Positions 1-8,737 are shown, counted from the stretch's first letter. The stretch: 41,512 nucleotides of DNA from an uncultured Lachnospiraceae bacterium (GCA_947626915.1 CANQUA010000024.1:1-41512), one strand, 5' to 3'. Numbers and translations: made by a program. The notes: generated by a model from the letters alone, not told the origin.

Positions 1-2136
1 GATGGAAGCTTTACATTTACAGTAAAGGTTACTAAGGGGCAGGAGACTGCCACAACAGGCAACTTGGACGGCATCATCAAAGCGACAGAATATCCGGGCG
101 ATAGCAATGCAGATCTAGCCAAGGCGGCCATAGAAGGCGGAGAATATATCTTTACTCAGGCTGAAGCAGAGAGTAAGGAAGCCCTGAGCGCGGCCCTTGT
201 CGGCAAGATTAATGAACTGCTGAAAACAAAAGAACTGCCTGTCGAAGTGACTGCAGAGAATATTACTATAGACAAATTTGACCCGGCGGTGGCTGGAACT
301 GTGGATATACCGGATGGCAAGGGTACAGACGGCAAATTTACATTTACAGTAAATATCAGTAAAGGGGCTCACACCGCCAAGGCCGAAAATGTATCAGGCG
401 CCATCACCGCCACACCGTTTGACGGCCTGACCAACGCCCAGGCGGTTGCGGATGCCAAAACGATCATCGACGGCGGCACGTATACATTTACGCAGGCCGA
501 GGCAGGGACCGTGGAAGACCTGAAGGCGGCCCTTGCCGCCGGCATCAACGCCATGTCCGGCATGAGCGAGACCGGAATCACTGTGACAGCGGAGAATATC
601 ACCGTGGATCCGTTTACGCCTGCCGGGGCCGGCACCGCGGATAATCTCAAGGGCGTCAACGGCAGCTTCACATTTACGGTGAACCTTGTCAAAGGCAGCG
701 CTGCCCAGACGGCCGGAAAGACCGGCGCGATTACCGCGGATGCGTTCATCGTGACGGGATTTACGTTTGACAGCAGCCGGGTGACGATTGACCTGACCCA
801 GGCTGTGGAAGCGGAAATTACGGTGACGCCGGTACTGTCCGGCACGCCGTCAGCAGAGCAGAAGGAAGCGATTTATCAGGATTTCCTTGACGGGAAATTC
901 ACGGCGGCCACGACATTTACCGGCAAGGACTGCGCCAGAGTATTGAAAACAACGGTAAATGAGGACCTGACGGTCACGCTGACCATTGAAGGACTGGCGA
1001 TTGATTCTGCAACGCTCAGAGTCAGCTATGGCGTGCTTACCGCCGCATGCCCGGTTGTTGTGACGGAAACCGGCAGCGGCCCTGTCGTCGGCGCGGACGT
1101 CCCCAAGGTGACTCTGAGCGATGTGAATACGGAGGAATTGGCGGGAAATCTGAACAATATCGTCGAAGAAGGGACATCCGTTCCGGAGAACGCCCCGGAG
1201 CAGATTGAGCAGATCATCGAGGTGCTCAGCACGACGGAGCCGCCCTTTGAGGAGAACAATCTGTCGGTTGAGAATGTGCTTCTGGAGGAATTGCCGGAGG
1301 CGCAGGTTATCATTCTCACGCCGTTTGTCGAGATTCAGGATCTGAATCTGGCCGTTGAGGGAGATACCGTCGTCGTCAAGAGCATGAAGACAGAGCTCAA
1401 AGTAGAAATCGATGTGGACGGGGAACCGCTTCAGGAAGAGGAAGTAAAGGCCCTTCTGCAGAAGAACGGCGTTTATATCTCCATGAGCGTGGCCGTGCCG
1501 GGGCGGGACGCCCGCGGCGGCGCGGATTATGTGGAATGGACGCATTATGACGGGGAACGGGTGGACAACAGCGTCATCCAGGACACCGTGACAAGGATCA
1601 GCGACGACAATATCGCTACCGTCAAATCGAAATCCTTCAGCCCCTTCGATTTGACATTTGTAGCGAATGACAATGAATCGCATATTCCTTCCGACAGCGG
1701 CGATTCTTCCGATTCGTCCGACGACAGCGACGATTCTTGCGATTCGTCCGACAGCGATTCTTCCTCCGCTCAGCCGGCTGCTGTCGGCCAGTGGAAAAAA
1801 GCCGCGGACGGTGTCCGCTGGTGGTATGAGAATCCGGACGGCACGTGGCCCGCGGACGGATGGGCGCAGCTTGTCTGGAATGACAAAATCGACTGGTATT
1901 ACTTTGACGCCGAGGGTTACATGGTAACCGGATGGGTCACGTGGGAAGACAACCGTTATTATCTGCATCCGATATCTGACAATACGCAGGGGCATATGTA
2001 TACCGGATGGCAGGTGATCGAAGGCAAGTGGTATTATTTCCGTCCGGAGAGCGGCGGCCCGCAGGGCTCCCTGCTCGTGAACGGAATAACTCCGGATGGC
2101 TGCAAAGTAGATGCCGACGGCGTGTGGATCCAGTAA
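1..2136 (+). CDS. Surface protein with tandem repeats and cell-wall-binding C-terminus (5' partial)
   Basis: The reading frame is open from base 1, so the true start and signal peptide lie outside the window; the 711 residues seen are the C-terminal part. The first ~240 residues hold repeats of roughly 100 residues marked by YxFTQAEA, VTAENIT and GxFTFTVN, two nearly whole and one cut by the window edge. A beta-rich region follows, then an acidic Ser/Asp linker (about residues 560-590). The end carries W/Y/F repeats (WWYENPDG, WYYFDAEG, WYYFRPE) like those of choline/glucan-binding cell-wall modules. Likely an exported wall-attached adhesin or matrix protein; ligand unknown. No sortase motif is visible. 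The first repeat's DNA is AT-richer than the later ones. A TTG at base 64 is not a credible start because the repeat pattern runs through it. Confidence 0.85.
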   Translation, partial: DGSFTFTVKVTKGQETATTGNLDGIIKATEYPGDSNADLAKAAIEGGEYIFTQAEAESKEALSAALVGKINELLKTKELPVEVTAENITIDKFDPAVAGTVDIPDGKGTDGKFTFTVNISKGAHTAKAENVSGAITATPFDGLTNAQAVADAKTIIDGGTYTFTQAEAGTVEDLKAALAAGINAMSGMSETGITVTAENITVDPFTPAGAGTADNLKGVNGSFTFTVNLVKGSAAQTAGKTGAITADAFIVTGFTFDSSRVTIDLTQAVEAEITVTPVLSGTPSAEQKEAIYQDFLDGKFTAATTFTGKDCARVLKTTVNEDLTVTLTIEGLAIDSATLRVSYGVLTAACPVVVTETGSGPVVGADVPKVTLSDVNTEELAGNLNNIVEEGTSVPENAPEQIEQIIEVLSTTEPPFEENNLSVENVLLEELPEAQVIILTPFVEIQDLNLAVEGDTVVVKSMKTELKVEIDVDGEPLQEEEVKALLQKNGVYISMSVAVPGRDARGGADYVEWTHYDGERVDNSVIQDTVTRISDDNIATVKSKSFSPFDLTFVANDNESHIPSDSGDSSDSSDDSDDSCDSSDSDSSSAQPAAVGQWKKAADGVRWWYENPDGTWPADGWAQLVWNDKIDWYYFDAEGYMVTGWVTWEDNRYYLHPISDNTQGHMYTGWQVIEGKWYYFRPESGGPQGSLLVNGITPDGCKVDADGVWIQ

Positions 2137-2221
2137 GAACGCCTCCCTGAGAACGGAATACGGTATAAAAATGAGACGGCCCCGCAAGGGCGGCGTCCAA
2201 TAAAACATGATGGATATTGAA

Positions 2222-2264
2222 AGCAGCGGCATCCTCCGCTTGGAAAGCCGGGGATGCCGCTGCT
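2222..2264 (+). terminator. Hairpin, probable terminator of the surface protein gene
   Basis: A perfect 13-bp stem (AGCAGCGGCATCC at 2222-2234 with its complement at 2252-2264) lies about 85 bases after the stop codon. There is no clean T-run after it, so termination is likely but not certain. Confidence 0.5.
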
Positions 2265-2384
2265 GCATGGATACGTTTTCCTACAATAAAATTGTGGTGG
2301 TTAGATACCTAACAGCCAGTTAGGACTGACCGTTCCGTTGCTTGGAAAAATAGCAAACAAATCCGCTGTCCGTACGCAGCGGAA

Positions 2385-2423
2385 AAAATGACCGCCCTTC
2401 ATGCTGCGGAGAACGGTCATTTT
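2385..2423 (-). terminator. Intrinsic terminator for the leftward hydrolase operon
   Basis: The 10-bp arms AAAATGACCG (2385-2394) and CGGTCATTTT (2414-2423) pair. Read on the minus strand the stem is followed by a run of T (the A-run at 2383-2388), as expected for a terminator of the gene ending at 2609. Confidence 0.6.
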
Positions 2424-2608
2424 GGTTCGAGGGATGTCCCCCACCTTTTTTACGCGAGGCGAATGCAGGAATGGAATTACTTTGTGATCTGAATGAGTTC
2501 GATCCCTTCGCTTTTTCCGAGATTGCGGCTATACAATTTTTCCGCGGAGCTGCACCAGATTTTCAAAAACAGGCGCCGCTCCGGGACCATCAGCGCCCGA
2601 TCTGTATT

Positions 2609-3607
2609 TTATTTCAAATATTCTGTAAAGAAGCGTTCCAGCTTGTCAAACGGTATGGCGTTCTTCCCGCCGCCGTCATACAAATCGGTGTGGACGGCGT
2701 CCGGGATAATCAGTAATTCTTTGTTTTCCGTGTACCTGCTGTCCCTGGTCATAGCGGCGAAAGCGTCCTTTGAAAAGTAGCAGGAGTGCGCCTTCTCACC
2801 GTGCATGATCAGCACAGCGCTTCTGATCTCATTGCTGTATTTGAGAATGGGCTGATTGAGGAAGGACTCGCAGCCGATCACGTTCCAGCCGCCGTTGGAG
2901 TTGAGGCTGCGGGGATGGTAGCCCCGTTCGGTCTTGTAGTAATCGTAATAATCCTTTACGAAGAACGGCGCGTCCTCCGGCAGGGGATCGACGACGCCGC
3001 CGCCGAGAGCGTAATCTCCCGCCTTCAAATCCGCAAGCCGCTGCGCGCACATGGCCGCCCGCTTCTGATAGCGGGCTTCCTCGCTGTCCTCGGCGTCAAA
3101 GTAGCCGTTGGCATTTACTCTTGTCATATCGTACATCGTGGAGGCGACGGTCGCCTTTACTCTCGTATCCAGTGCCGCCGTATTCAGCGCCATGCCGCCC
3201 CAGCCGCAGATGCCGATAATTCCGATTCGGTCAGGATCAACATTCTCGTGCAGCGACAGGAAATCCACCGCCGCCATAAAGTCCTCGGTGTTGATGTCGG
3301 GGGACGCCATGTAACGGACATTTCCTCCGCTTTCGCCGGTAAAAGAGGGGTCAAAGGCAACCGTCAGGAATCCTCTTTCCGCCATCGTCTGGGCGTACAG
3401 CCCAGCCGCCTGCTCCTTGACCGCTCCGAAGGGGCCGCAGACGGCAATCGCCGGGAGCTTCCCTTCCGCATTTTTCGGCACATACAAATCTGCCGCCAGC
3501 GTGATACCGTAACGATTCACAAAGGTCGCCTTGCTGTGATCGACCTTCTTGCTCTTTGGGAAGGTTTTATCCCATTCCGCCGTCAGTTTCAATTCTTCTT
3601 TTTTCAT
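2609..3607 (-). CDS. Alpha/beta hydrolase (YcjY/dienelactone-hydrolase-like)
   Basis: A 332-residue soluble alpha/beta-hydrolase-fold protein. The nucleophile elbow reads GICGWGG, giving a cysteine nucleophile (residue 134) as in YcjY and dienelactone-hydrolase-like enzymes instead of the usual serine. A late PDAVHTDLYD segment offers the catalytic histidine. Substrate is unknown. I start it at 3607 (MKKEEL) because AAAGGATG sits at the right distance; an upstream ATG at 3619 falls inside that ribosome site. It follows the 76-residue gene with its ribosome site touching that gene's stop, so the two are one operon. It is divergent from a LysR regulator, which probably controls it. Confidence 0.85.
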   Translation of the reverse strand: MKKEELKLTAEWDKTFPKSKKVDHSKATFVNRYGITLAADLYVPKNAEGKLPAIAVCGPFGAVKEQAAGLYAQTMAERGFLTVAFDPSFTGESGGNVRYMASPDINTEDFMAAVDFLSLHENVDPDRIGIIGICGWGGMALNTAALDTRVKATVASTMYDMTRVNANGYFDAEDSEEARYQKRAAMCAQRLADLKAGDYALGGGVVDPLPEDAPFFVKDYYDYYKTERGYHPRSLNSNGGWNVIGCESFLNQPILKYSNEIRSAVLIMHGEKAHSCYFSKDAFAAMTRDSRYTENKELLIIPDAVHTDLYDGGGKNAIPFDKLERFFTEYLK

Positions 3608-3623
3608 GATGTCTGCCATCCTT

Positions 3624-3854
3624 TCATAATTTCATGGATTGTTTTTCAGTCTCCCGTATCAGGTAATCCATAAGGTCTACCCGCTTTTGGCTTTCGTGCA
3701 TCCGGTCAAGCAGGCCGCAGCGGCATTGCCGGAGGAATCTTGTCAGTTCGTTCAGGCTGCCCGCCTGCAGGATGCGCCCGGCCTTCTCGATTTCTTCCGC
3801 CCTGCATCCTGCGTCGGCCATCCCCGTGAGCAGGCTCTCTGTTTGTTCGTTCAT
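3624..3854 (-). CDS. Small hypothetical protein (76 aa) upstream of the hydrolase
   Basis: A charged, helical-looking 76-residue protein with no signal peptide or membrane segment and three cysteines (C17, C45, C47). I do not recognise a characterised family. It is supported as a gene by position: it is the first gene of the LysR-divergent leftward unit, and its stop codon leads directly into the ribosome site of the hydrolase. It may be a partner or helper of the hydrolase, but that is inferred only from the linkage. Confidence 0.65.
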   Translation of the reverse strand: MNEQTESLLTGMADAGCRAEEIEKAGRILQAGSLNELTRFLRQCRCGLLDRMHESQKRVDLMDYLIRETEKQSMKL

Positions 3855-3895
3855 CCTCTCATCCCTTCCGAGTCCGACTTCTTCTTGACATCTGC

Positions 3896-3901
3896 AGTAT
3901 A
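3896..3901 (-). promoter_or_regulatory. Possible -10 of the leftward hydrolase operon
   Basis: The minus strand reads TATACT here, 42 bases ahead of the 76-residue gene. No good -35 stands 17 bases upstream, which fits a promoter needing LysR activation. Confidence 0.35.
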
Positions 3902-3906
3902 GCGCA

Positions 3907-3935
3907 TTGACATATCTCTCGCTAATGGTTATAAT
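3907..3935 (+). promoter_or_regulatory. Consensus sigma-A promoter of the lysR gene
   Basis: TTGACA (3907-3912), a 17-base spacer and TATAAT (3930-3935) form a perfect consensus promoter pointing at the LysR gene. Confidence 0.85.
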
Positions 3936-3937
3936 GA

Positions 3938-3972
3938 ATATCGTGATATTCTTTTAACGAATATCACGATAT
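3938..3972. promoter_or_regulatory. Inverted-repeat operator, probable LysR site
   Basis: Arms ATATCGTGATATT (3938-3950) and AATATCACGATAT (3960-3972) are exact 13-bp complements, and each is itself nearly palindromic. They sit immediately downstream of the lysR -10, over the likely start of transcription, so binding would repress lysR and could act on the divergent operon. LysR proteins usually bind such T-N11-A dyads beside their own gene. Confidence 0.7.
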
Positions 3973-4062
3973 GGAATGGAGGATACTGACGGCAGATGAG
4001 AAATCGCATTCGCGAATTTCTCATCGCCCCGTCGCGCAAAGCGCTCCGGAGTGAGGATTAAT

Positions 4063-4938
4063 ATGGAAATTCGTACTTTAAGATACTTCCTTGCCATTGC
4101 AAGAGAAGAAAACATGACCAATGCCGCAGAGATCCTGCACGTTACGCAGCCCACTCTTTCCAAGGCGCTTCGGGCATTGGAGGACGAGCTGGGGAAAAAG
4201 CTGTTTATACGGCACAGCTTCGGCATTTCGCTGACCGAGGAAGGAATTCTGCTCAGAAAGCGGGCGGAAGATTTGGTCTCGATGGCGGATAAAATCATCG
4301 GCGAATTCGTGTCATTGGACGATATAACCGGCGGAGATATTTATTTTGGGCTGGCTGAGTCATATCAAATCCGTTATCTTGCACAGGAGATCAAGCGTTT
4401 CAAAGAGATTTATCCTGGCCTGCGCTACCATATCAGCAGCGGGGATACGGAGCAGGTCACGGAAAAGCTGGATAAGGGCGTTCTTGACTTCGCCGTGCTG
4501 GCGGAGGAGCCGGACGCCGCGAAGTATCACTTTCTCACTTTCCCGGAGGCGGACGTATGGGGGCTGGTCATGCCCGCAGAGCATCCGCTCGCGAAGAAGG
4601 AAAGCATTGCAGCGGATGATGTGATCGGTTTGCCCCTGTTCTGTTCGGAACAGGGATGGAAACGGGACATTCCCCGCTGGTGCGGAGAAAACATGGACAA
4701 ACTGCGTCTGGAAGGCTCTTTTCGTCTGTCCTATAACGCATCTTTGTTTGTCAGGGAGGGGCTGGGGTTCCTGCTGACCTTTGACCATTTGATTGATACG
4801 AGTCCGGGAAGCGGACTTGTGTTCCGCCCGCTTTCACCGAAATTGGAGGCAAAGATGTACTTGATTTGGAGAAAGTATCAGGCTTTTACGCCTATCGCGG
4901 AACGTCTGCTCGCGGAATTGAAAGAAAGGTTTGCCTGA
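4063..4938 (+). CDS. LysR-family transcriptional regulator
   Basis: A 291-residue regulator. Residues 1-60 are a typical LysR winged helix-turn-helix (LRYFLAIAREENMTNAAE, then VTQPTLSKALRALE). Residues ~85-290 form the periplasmic-binding-like effector domain, with the usual GDIYFGLAES start and a VREGLGFLL segment near the end. The start at 4063 is preferred over a GTG at 4051 because GGAGTGAGG is then a correctly spaced ribosome site. It is divergent from the small gene and the hydrolase, with a consensus promoter and an inverted-repeat operator between them. Its effector is probably the hydrolase substrate or product, which is not known. Confidence 0.93.
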   Translation: MEIRTLRYFLAIAREENMTNAAEILHVTQPTLSKALRALEDELGKKLFIRHSFGISLTEEGILLRKRAEDLVSMADKIIGEFVSLDDITGGDIYFGLAESYQIRYLAQEIKRFKEIYPGLRYHISSGDTEQVTEKLDKGVLDFAVLAEEPDAAKYHFLTFPEADVWGLVMPAEHPLAKKESIAADDVIGLPLFCSEQGWKRDIPRWCGENMDKLRLEGSFRLSYNASLFVREGLGFLLTFDHLIDTSPGSGLVFRPLSPKLEAKMYLIWRKYQAFTPIAERLLAELKERFA

Positions 4939-5051
4939 GCTGGCGGCCTTCGTTTCCCGTCCTGCTTCTGGACCTTTAATGCGGCCGTATCGGCATCATT
5001 TGGGGCGGAATTTCAGGAACAAACGCTCCCGCACGAGCCGGTCAAAATCAG

Positions 5052-5115
5052 ACGCCCGTCTCCGATACGGCTGATACACACATACAGCCGCCGGAAACGG
5101 GCGTTCGTTTTATGA
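5052..5115 (+). terminator. Nested-stem terminator between lysR and the L,D-transpeptidase gene
   Basis: Outer arms ACGCCCGT (5052-5059) and ACGGGCGT (5097-5104) enclose an inner stem CGGCTG (5068-5073)/CAGCCG (5085-5090), followed by TCGTTTTA. It separates two convergent genes and may serve both strands. Confidence 0.65.
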
Positions 5116-5186
5116 TCTGGATGTTTTTGCCTGCCGCCGCAATGCCGGCAGGGCTGCCGGGCCTGGCGGCTCCGCTGTCTGAAAGG

Positions 5187-6584
5187 CTACTGCTGGATCA
5201 GCCCGTACAGCGCCACAGCCTCCGGGTCGGTGGGATCCCAGGTCTGGGTCGTGGGGATCGCGTAGGGGATGTTGGGTCTGTCATAAGGTCCGGCGACAGA
5301 GGAATTATATACCTGAATCGTGGTACCGATAGGACAGTGATCGTAGATCCATTTGGCGTCGCCGGTCACGAGGCGGATGCAGCCGGAGGAACGCGCAGCG
5401 CCCATTTCGATGTAGGTGCCGGTGTCCAGCGTATGATTGTCGCGCGCATTGTAAACCGGAGAGTGGATCAGGATATGGAGTCCGGCGCCCAGTCTCGTCA
5501 GGTACTGGCAGTAAACGTCATGCACCATCAGCTGCCAGCGGAGCTTCTCCGGGGTATGGAACGTGCCGATGGGGGTGTCGTTGCCGGTGGAGCAGAGGAA
5601 GCTCTTCAGCGGGATGATATACTGGCCATCCGTGTCCTGCACATAGACCGTCAGGCAGTTCATCTGCTTGTTGACCTTGATGAGGTACGGTCCGTTCGCG
5701 CCGATGAGGGGCTCCAGATCGGTCATCAGCTTGCCGTCTTCCTGGAAATAATATTTGTAGCCGTCCACATACTGCCATCCGGTCACAGCGGTATTATTGA
5801 CGAAATAATAGCGGTCGTTCTCGTACCAGACCCATCCGGTGAAGGGCTGGCCGTTGCCGCAGGTGAACGTGGTGCCGCCCTCGCCGAAGAAAATCTTTTC
5901 CTCCGCAATGCCGTCCACTTTGCGCTCGGTGCTCCAGTCCTCCGGGAATTCGCCCTTGGGGCAGACGAAGAGGCGGATATCCGTGATATATTTGCCCACT
6001 CCCATGGTGCCGCTGCTCTCGCCGTTGCGGGCCCAGCCGCAAAGCGTGCCGTCAGAAAGGACGCAGGCGTAGTAAATGTCATAATACTGGCCGAAAACGC
6101 CGTTTACGCGGATCTGTATGGCCTCAATGCGGGGAGAGGTCCAGGGCGTCTGCACATCCCAGGCGGTATGCTCTCCGTGCATGGCCCATGAGGACCAGCC
6201 CCGCTCGGTGCTGTAGGTGCGGTACAAAACGTCGCCGGGCAGTCCCACGCGGTAGATGCAGAGGGACAGAAAGCCCTGCCCGTGGGTGGACAGCACGTTG
6301 TCCTCGCAGTGGATGGTGGGCAGCCATTCCGGAGTCGGGGACAGCGCGGTCAGCGTAAGATGACAGCTGTCGATCAGGTCGGCAAGCGAAGCGTAGACCG
6401 GCGGTTTTTCCACCGCGGGCCTGGCCTCCGGCTCTTCTTCTATCGGAAGCCCCTCAGGGTACTCGTCGCTGAAATACGGGAAAGAAAGGCTGCCGGACTG
6501 GGAAGATGCCCACGCAGCAGGAGCCTGTCCCACACTTAACGAGAGCAGCAAGGCGATGAGCGTTATATGAAAAAATTTACGCAT
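5187..6584 (-). CDS. Exported L,D-transpeptidase (YkuD) with ChW-like and cell-wall-binding repeats
   Basis: A 465-residue secreted enzyme. It has an N-terminal signal peptide (hydrophobic 8-20, cleavage after AWA near residue 26). Residues ~115-215 hold two ChW-like repeats (GWSSWAMHGE and GWARNGESSGT, each followed by IEAIQI or ITDIRL). Two W/Y/F cell-wall-binding repeats follow (TGWVWYENDRYYF, TGWQYVDGYKYYF). The YkuD catalytic domain has His374 in LIHSP and Cys402 in SSGCIRL. YkuD enzymes form 3-3 crosslinks in peptidoglycan or attach proteins to it from the outer face. The start is supported by AGGAGG just upstream. It is a single-gene unit. Confidence 0.9.
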   Translation of the reverse strand: MRKFFHITLIALLLSLSVGQAPAAWASSQSGSLSFPYFSDEYPEGLPIEEEPEARPAVEKPPVYASLADLIDSCHLTLTALSPTPEWLPTIHCEDNVLSTHGQGFLSLCIYRVGLPGDVLYRTYSTERGWSSWAMHGEHTAWDVQTPWTSPRIEAIQIRVNGVFGQYYDIYYACVLSDGTLCGWARNGESSGTMGVGKYITDIRLFVCPKGEFPEDWSTERKVDGIAEEKIFFGEGGTTFTCGNGQPFTGWVWYENDRYYFVNNTAVTGWQYVDGYKYYFQEDGKLMTDLEPLIGANGPYLIKVNKQMNCLTVYVQDTDGQYIIPLKSFLCSTGNDTPIGTFHTPEKLRWQLMVHDVYCQYLTRLGAGLHILIHSPVYNARDNHTLDTGTYIEMGAARSSGCIRLVTGDAKWIYDHCPIGTTIQVYNSSVAGPYDRPNIPYAIPTTQTWDPTDPEAVALYGLIQQ

Positions 6585-6640
6585 GTGTATTTCCTCCTGT
6601 GCTGTAATGGTCTATCCTTTACTATAACATATTTTGAAGA
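6585..6640 (-). promoter_or_regulatory. Probable extended -10 promoter for the L,D-transpeptidase gene
   Basis: On the minus strand an extended -10 (TGTTATAGT) lies about 40 bases before the start codon, with no convincing -35. Confidence 0.35.
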
Positions 6641-6732
6641 AAAAAGCTATAAAAAATAAATCCTGGCAAAAATTTAGCATAAGCGCGGCTTTGCGAATGG
6701 CGCGGCTGAACGGCTGCAGTTTTGTTCCCGGT

Positions 6733-6756
6733 AAAAATTGGGCGGCAGAGCGCCGC
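6733..6756 (-). terminator. Possible intrinsic terminator of the leftward membrane-protein operon
   Basis: On the minus strand GCGGC-gctct-GCCGC (6742-6756) is followed by AATTTTTAC. It stands about 57 bases after the end of the DUF6056 gene. Confidence 0.45.
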
Positions 6757-6812
6757 GCGCGTTATCGTTCCGTTTTCCGGAATGCGGCGCAGGTTAGGAG
6801 AACAAAGCCCGG

Positions 6813-8210
6813 CTACAGCAGCGGCACGCGGAAGGAATACGGAAATTCCGTCCGGAATGCGGCGGCGACCAGGAACAGCAGATTGACAAAACAGACCGCC
6901 ATGACGATCTCCGCGGCCGTCAGGATCCGTTTCCGGAAACGTTCGGAAAGCTGCAGGCGGCGGATATTGTGCATATAGATCAGGACGACGGCCCCTATGA
7001 TGCAGAAGCTCATGATGGAGCAGGTCCGGTTCCCCGATGCGAAGATCGTCGGCGAAAATCCAAGCACGACCCGCGAGGCGGTTCCGGCCAGCAGGAGGAT
7101 CATTGCCGCAAGGCAGGTCCCGGCGTCGTCGGCCAGAAGCACGAATTCCGCGAGGATCGTCATGACGGTCAGGCTCATCAGGAAAAAGCGTCCGAATTCC
7201 AGGATCCCGCCCCTGTTTGCCGCGTTTACGAGACCGTAATAGGGGATATCCTGTTTCAGACACGCCAGGTACGGAAACATGGTTTCGGCGGCGGAGCTGA
7301 ACGGCCCGGTCAGCAGGGTGACGCAAACGGGAAAAAGGGCCAGAAGACGGTAAAACCGGTCCTGATATTTTTTCCAGATCAAAAGGGCCAGAAGGATGCA
7401 GGAGACCGCCATGAAAACATTATTGTCAAACAGGAGCCATTTCAGGGCGGTGGAATAGCCCAGTTCGGCCTTGTCGATCAGGTTCAGCATGGCGAACGGA
7501 GGATATTTTGTATTGATTTCCATATCCGTCCTTGCGCCGTTGCCGGGACAGAGCAGGATAAACGCCGCGCTCAGGATACATAACACCAGAAGCACGATCA
7601 GGTAGGGACAGGTCTTTTTGCGGAAGGCCAGAACGAGGACGGCAACCGTATAGCAGGCCAGGAGGACGGCCATCATCTGCTCAAGATTGGCTCCGTAAAT
7701 CAGACAGGCGGCAAACAGGATATATTCCCACCACCGGAACGGCTCTCCGTACACGGCCTTTCTGACAGGCACCAGCGCCATGAAGCCGAAAGCGGCGGAC
7801 GCCAGGTAGGTGGTCGCCGTGGAGATCCAGCCGGCTTCGTAGAGGACGGAGAAGGGAAACATCATAACCATGCAGGCGATGAAATGGTTCCCTTCGCGCC
7901 GGTATTCCCGGTCAACGAAAAGAAGAGAAAATGCGCTCATCAGAACCAGGAGGCAGATCCCCATATAGATTGCCCAGAAGACGGGCGGATGGTCCGTAAA
8001 AATGAAGATCGGAAAATTGATCAGGACTCTCGCGGTCTGAGTCTGATACAGTTCCAGGGAATGGAGCCAGTATCCGGCCAGCGTGCCGCCCTCCAGCCGC
8101 ATGGAGGCCACGTCGTCTCCTCCCATAAACGCGAAGGAAAGGAGAAGAGCGAACAGGAGACTTACGATGTAAAATATGGTCCAGTCGGAGTGAAGAAGCT
8201 TCTTTTTCAT
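6813..8210 (-). CDS. DUF6056-like multi-spanning membrane protein, probable GT-C fold
   Basis: A 465-residue protein with about ten or more membrane segments. A GGDD motif (residues 30-33) follows the first segment, where GT-C glycosyltransferases carry catalytic acidic residues, and LCPGNGARTD in the middle resembles the PGN..R motif of DUF6056 proteins. It probably transfers a sugar from a polyprenyl-phosphate donor to a surface polymer outside the membrane; donor and acceptor are unknown. The start at 8210 overlaps the upstream stop as ATGA and has a GGGGGAACG ribosome site; an ATG at 8225 is less likely. Last gene of a three-gene leftward operon. Confidence 0.75.
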   Translation of the reverse strand: MKKKLLHSDWTIFYIVSLLFALLLSFAFMGGDDVASMRLEGGTLAGYWLHSLELYQTQTARVLINFPIFIFTDHPPVFWAIYMGICLLVLMSAFSLLFVDREYRREGNHFIACMVMMFPFSVLYEAGWISTATTYLASAAFGFMALVPVRKAVYGEPFRWWEYILFAACLIYGANLEQMMAVLLACYTVAVLVLAFRKKTCPYLIVLLVLCILSAAFILLCPGNGARTDMEINTKYPPFAMLNLIDKAELGYSTALKWLLFDNNVFMAVSCILLALLIWKKYQDRFYRLLALFPVCVTLLTGPFSSAAETMFPYLACLKQDIPYYGLVNAANRGGILEFGRFFLMSLTVMTILAEFVLLADDAGTCLAAMILLLAGTASRVVLGFSPTIFASGNRTCSIMSFCIIGAVVLIYMHNIRRLQLSERFRKRILTAAEIVMAVCFVNLLFLVAAAFRTEFPYSFRVPLL

Positions 8211-8737
8211 GACGCGTTCCCCCATGTTTTGAGCGTGACGCCGGACGCGACGATCCGCGGTATATTATTCACATTAAACAGAGCGTATATTTCGTAATCG
8301 TAGCGGTCCGCGTCGATTGGGCCGTCCCGCGGGATCTTCACATGGAATCCGGACATATTGTAATTGTTTCCGTCGCCGATCTGCTCCGTCACGTCGGTTC
8401 TCATGACTACCGTTGTGGGAAGCAGGTAACACTGGTCCGTGGATGTATTCCGCAGAAGGATATGGATGGCGACCCTGGAAGCGGGCCATTGCCTGCGGAC
8501 GATCCAGCCGTCCATGGTGATCCAGTCTTTGGTGATGGAGATGCCGTCGTCTTCAAAATTCAGACTCTCTATGCGGAAAATATGGTCCTGATCGGATTCG
8601 GCAAAGGGGATGGAGGTAAGGACAAAATCTTTGATCCGTGTGTCATCCCACACCATAACAGACCATCCGGCGATCAGGACGGCGATTACGAGTACAAAGT
8701 ACAGGGAAACAGCTTTTTTGGCGTGCAGCTTGTCCAT
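8207..8737 (-). CDS. Membrane-anchored hypothetical protein of glycan loci
   Basis: A 176-residue protein with one N-terminal membrane anchor (about residues 9-30) and an outside beta-rich domain. Its pattern (GWIV near residue 77, then LLRN, LPTTVVMRTDVTE, SGFHVKIP) resembles small beta-sandwich proteins encoded beside membrane glycosyltransferases in clostridial surface-glycan loci. No catalytic residues are recognised and the function is unknown. It lies between two GT-C-like genes with an ATGA overlap to the next, so it may assist or regulate one of them. Confidence 0.6.
   Translation of the reverse strand: MDKLHAKKAVSLYFVLVIAVLIAGWSVMVWDDTRIKDFVLTSIPFAESDQDHIFRIESLNFEDDGISITKDWITMDGWIVRRQWPASRVAIHILLRNTSTDQCYLLPTTVVMRTDVTEQIGDGNNYNMSGFHVKIPRDGPIDADRYDYEIYALFNVNNIPRIVASGVTLKTWGNAS

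Larger units (their letters stand above)
2137..2608. other. Intergenic region without a gene
   Basis: Between the convergent surface-protein and hydrolase genes I see no credible coding frame. It holds two strong hairpins listed separately and a small one (CCTAAC at 2308-2313 with GTTAGG at 2319-2324). Nothing else is recognised. Confidence 0.6.

Noticed and set aside
850-2268. Open frame of about 470 codons on the minus strand
   Set aside because: Antisense to the surface protein repeats and linker; no ribosome site and no domain.
2281-2384. Possible riboswitch or small RNA
   Set aside because: Only short isolated hairpins are present, no known riboswitch core is recognisable, and the nearest downstream plus-strand gene is far away.
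5112-6191. Plus-strand frame across the L,D-transpeptidase gene
   Set aside because: The minus-strand frame has a signal peptide and the YkuD motif; this is its shadow.
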